A stretch of DNA of 64,000 nucleotides from an uncultured Lachnospiraceae bacterium (GTDB lineage: Bacteria > Bacillota > Clostridia > Lachnospirales > Lachnospiraceae). Where the stretch lies: positions 1 through 64,000 of the forward strand of contig CAMNXA010000009.1 of the NCBI GenBank assembly GCA_946566685.1, in the 5' to 3' direction. A program made the translations under genes and the position numbers. Of this stretch, positions 62,482 to 64,000 are shown one piece after another (within the stretch, counting starts at the first letter, position 1; every line of letters starts with the position of its first letter). The notes beneath the pieces were generated by a model. That model did no database searches. It was not told the origin of the DNA and worked only from the letters and a program-made list of their open reading frames with translations.

Positions 62482-63420
62482 TTAATTGGTTTCTGATAAA
62501 TATTCCCGGCATAGTTGTTTTCTATAGTCACGGTCATTGAGGACGCGGGTGACTTCCTCGGTTTTTCCGGCTTCTGTCAGGGATTGGAGCAGTTTGGCAA
62601 GATTGTCGCTGCCTGTTTCGATCCCTTCTTCGCGACCTTCCCGGTAACCAATCTCGCGCCATTCCTTCCGTTCGCTTCTCATATGTTTCTCTTCGTCATA
62701 TTCAAAAATACTCACCGCTATCGCCTCCGCACGATTCTTTGCTAAAAAGTCTGAAAGGATCCCGTTTCTGATACAGTCATCTACCGCCTTTTCAACGGCT
62801 TCCGATAAGGGCAGTTCTTCTGCATAAGTCCTGACTAATGCTACATACTGCGCGTACTCCTTTAACAGGTGGCATGCTTCCAACAGTTCCTGATTATGTC
62901 CAAGGTTGATGTTATATACGATTACAGACAGTTCCAGAGAAGGGTTATCCTGCTTCTTCTCAAAAGCGTCCGACAGATACAATATCTGCTGTTCCGGATG
63001 AATATCTGTTCCGTTAAAGAATACGATAAACCGCGGTGCAGGAATTCTGATGAGGGACTTACTGTAGAGATTTTCATTCTGAATCCTATTCTGCAACACT
63101 CTGGTCACATAGAGCAAATCCCGCAATGGCATGTTAGGATTGCATGTGGACTGGTGTTCATAGAGCATCAGTTCAAAATCAAATACAAAGGAAATGTCAT
63201 TCTTATAATTCATATAGACTGCATTTTCCAGTGTGGTAATCTCTAGTTTGTCTGTCTCTTCGTAAACAGTGCCGTTCAGTGCATTGTACAGACTCAGCAG
63301 ATTGTCTTTTTCCCGGAAGAGCATCCTAAATACGGTATCCTTATAGTTGCGCTGTACCTTAGTTTGGTTTTGGGTTGATTCGTTAATTTTGTTTGTTGCA
63401 TTTACTTTTGTCTCGTTCAT
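62482..63420 (-). CDS. Rpn family nuclease/putative transposase, copy 2
   Basis: A 312-residue near-copy of the protein at 53480, with the same KDTVFRMLFREKD start, FVFDFELMLYEHQS and PRFIVFFNGTD motifs. The C-terminal Glu/Gly repeat has one unit instead of three, and the N-terminus is slightly longer (MNETKVNATNKINESTQ). The start at 63420 has AAGGAGG; the frame is open to 63459. Its stop lies 40 bases past the giant gene 2 stop, convergent, and it is divergent from giant gene 3. Confidence 0.88.
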   Translation of the reverse strand: MNETKVNATNKINESTQNQTKVQRNYKDTVFRMLFREKDNLLSLYNALNGTVYEETDKLEITTLENAVYMNYKNDISFVFDFELMLYEHQSTCNPNMPLRDLLYVTRVLQNRIQNENLYSKSLIRIPAPRFIVFFNGTDIHPEQQILYLSDAFEKKQDNPSLELSVIVYNINLGHNQELLEACHLLKEYAQYVALVRTYAEELPLSEAVEKAVDDCIRNGILSDFLAKNRAEAIAVSIFEYDEEKHMRSERKEWREIGYREGREEGIETGSDNLAKLLQSLTEAGKTEEVTRVLNDRDYRKQLCREYLSETN

Positions 63421-63583
63421 TTGTGTCCTCCTTAATGATACCCGGCAGTCATTCCACATAGATTGAATGCCGGTACAGGAGAACCGTTCCAGACCCTCCT
63501 GCTTCTACAATGGTTAATTGGATGCAAAGCATGGATTTTCTGAAACTTAGAATAAAAATAGAGAATATTGATTTGTTAAGTAG

Positions 63584-63630
63584 AAAATATGCTTTTACAT
63601 ACTATAGCATATTTTGATCGGAATTGTAAA
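63584..63630 (-). promoter_or_regulatory. Promoter of Rpn copy 2 with inverted repeat
   Basis: TTTACA (63625-63630) and TATAGT (63601-63606) on the minus strand are 18 bp apart, inside the same AAAATATGC/GCATATTTT repeat (63584-63592 and 63607-63615) as in copy 1. Confidence 0.6.
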
Positions 63631-63750
63631 TATATTTTGTACAGTTTTAAATGAAATTATTAAAGCTTAGATGTTACGTTTTACTATATTAAAAAAGGCA
63701 GGGTACTTATATACTGAGTCATTATACTGTAAGTTATGTAAACTAATATT

Positions 63751-63821
63751 TGCAAAGCATACCACTAAAAATGCAATCCATGCCGATGAGGTAGCAAGAA
63801 TAGTTTTTTCGTGCCTATAAT
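63751..63821 (+). promoter_or_regulatory. Paired 21-bp-spaced boxes and promoter of giant gene 3
   Basis: TGCAA-N4-TACC at 63751-63763 and TGCAATCCATGCC at 63772-63784 place TACC/TGCC exactly 21 bp apart. A consensus TATAAT is at 63816-63821, 35 bp after the second box start. No -35 consensus is present, in keeping with activator dependence. Confidence 0.6.
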
Positions 63822-63889
63822 ATCATAACCGCTGATTCATGGCCTAAATTAGCGGATTAGGATAATAAACGGCTTACAGGAGGTACATG

Positions 63890-64000
63890 ATGGATGAACA
63901 ATGCGCGTGGGTAAAAGCAGGAAGGAAAAGGCATCTGCGCATATTGGCAGTAATACTCTGCATTTGTGTTATGTTTACGGCCATTCCTGATATTATGACG
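63890..64000 (+). CDS. Giant surface protein 3, 5' end only
   Basis: The first 37 codons (MDEQCAWVKAGRKRHLRILA, then VILCICVMFTAIPDIMT) align with the signal peptide of giant protein 2 (MTEQRVWLKSRKKSYLRVLA). AGGAGG at 63880-63883 region favours ATG 63890; ATG 63887 is adjacent in frame. The gene continues past the window end. Promoter boxes and the preceding Rpn gene repeat the arrangement of giant gene 2, so a third family member is expected. Confidence 0.8.
   Translation, partial: MDEQCAWVKAGRKRHLRILAVILCICVMFTAIPDIMT

Larger units (their letters stand above)
62482..63690 (-). repeat. Duplicated block, copy 2 (Rpn gene plus upstream region)
   Basis: It matches 53480-54720 across the whole gene and its promoter, with scattered substitutions and small indels in the upstream part (for example a missing TTAATTG near 63578). 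The last about 250 codons of both genes differ very little, suggesting recent duplication or gene conversion. Confidence 0.7.

Overview
The window looks like a chromosomal piece of an anaerobic, spore-forming Firmicute, most likely a Lachnospiraceae (Clostridium cluster XIVa) gut bacterium. The support is strong GGAGG-type ribosome binding sites, a SpoVAE gene, a high-molecular-weight rubredoxin, Bce-type peptide-resistance genes, a CptIN-like type III toxin-antitoxin remnant, and very large secreted proteins with InlB-like repeats. I saw no rRNA or tRNA gene, no CRISPR array and no prophage. The genus is inference only.

Layout. (1) 1-10.3 kb: T-rich, possibly low-quality start, then a 3,324-residue surface protein gene. 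(2) 10.3-16.2 kb: a DUF4143 ATPase with a striking operator array, a duplicated lipoprotein with a repeat element inside its signal-peptide region, and a HipBA-like module. (3) 16.2-24.5 kb: housekeeping and envelope genes (RidA, shikimate kinase, rubredoxin fusion, SpoVAE, a sigma/anti-sigma pair, DegV, an AlbA-domain regulator), interrupted by a 311-bp hairpin MITE. (4) 24.5-33.8 kb: arginine genes argG and argC, PhzF, dCMP deaminase, prolyl-tRNA editing, two decayed genes, and a BASS transporter translationally coupled to a mannitol/fructuronate dehydrogenase. (5) 33.9-39.3 kb: a redox cluster with aldo/keto reductase, a membrane-anchored SUMF1-flavodoxin fusion, a DUF4405 membrane protein, an ABM monooxygenase and a CMD protein. 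(6) 39.4-41.3 kb: gene debris and a BrnT/BrnA module. (7) 41.3-52.6 kb: two ABC export/sensing systems, one with an unusual HTH-FtsX fusion, plus a TetR/FMN-binding pair and a BceRSAB-like system whose regulator and kinase genes are separated by a type III toxin-antitoxin remnant. (8) 52.6-64 kb: a secreted cysteine-peptidase-like protein and two near-identical Rpn nuclease genes alternating with a second (2,478 aa) and a third (truncated by the window end) giant surface protein.

The most interesting system is the giant surface-protein family. All three genes have the same promoter architecture, two TACC-containing boxes exactly 21 bp apart and 32-35 bp upstream of a -10-like hexamer. This is the geometry expected for LytTR-type regulators, but no LytTR gene lies in the window. 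The two complete genes each carry a long in-frame G tract (9 and 10 Gs) early in the coding region, suggesting phase variation, and both end in a conserved Cys-rich motif plus membrane helix instead of LPXTG. Genes 2 and 3 are each preceded by a duplicated Rpn nuclease gene with its own promoter, so the locus looks like a growing array of [Rpn - promoter - giant protein] units.
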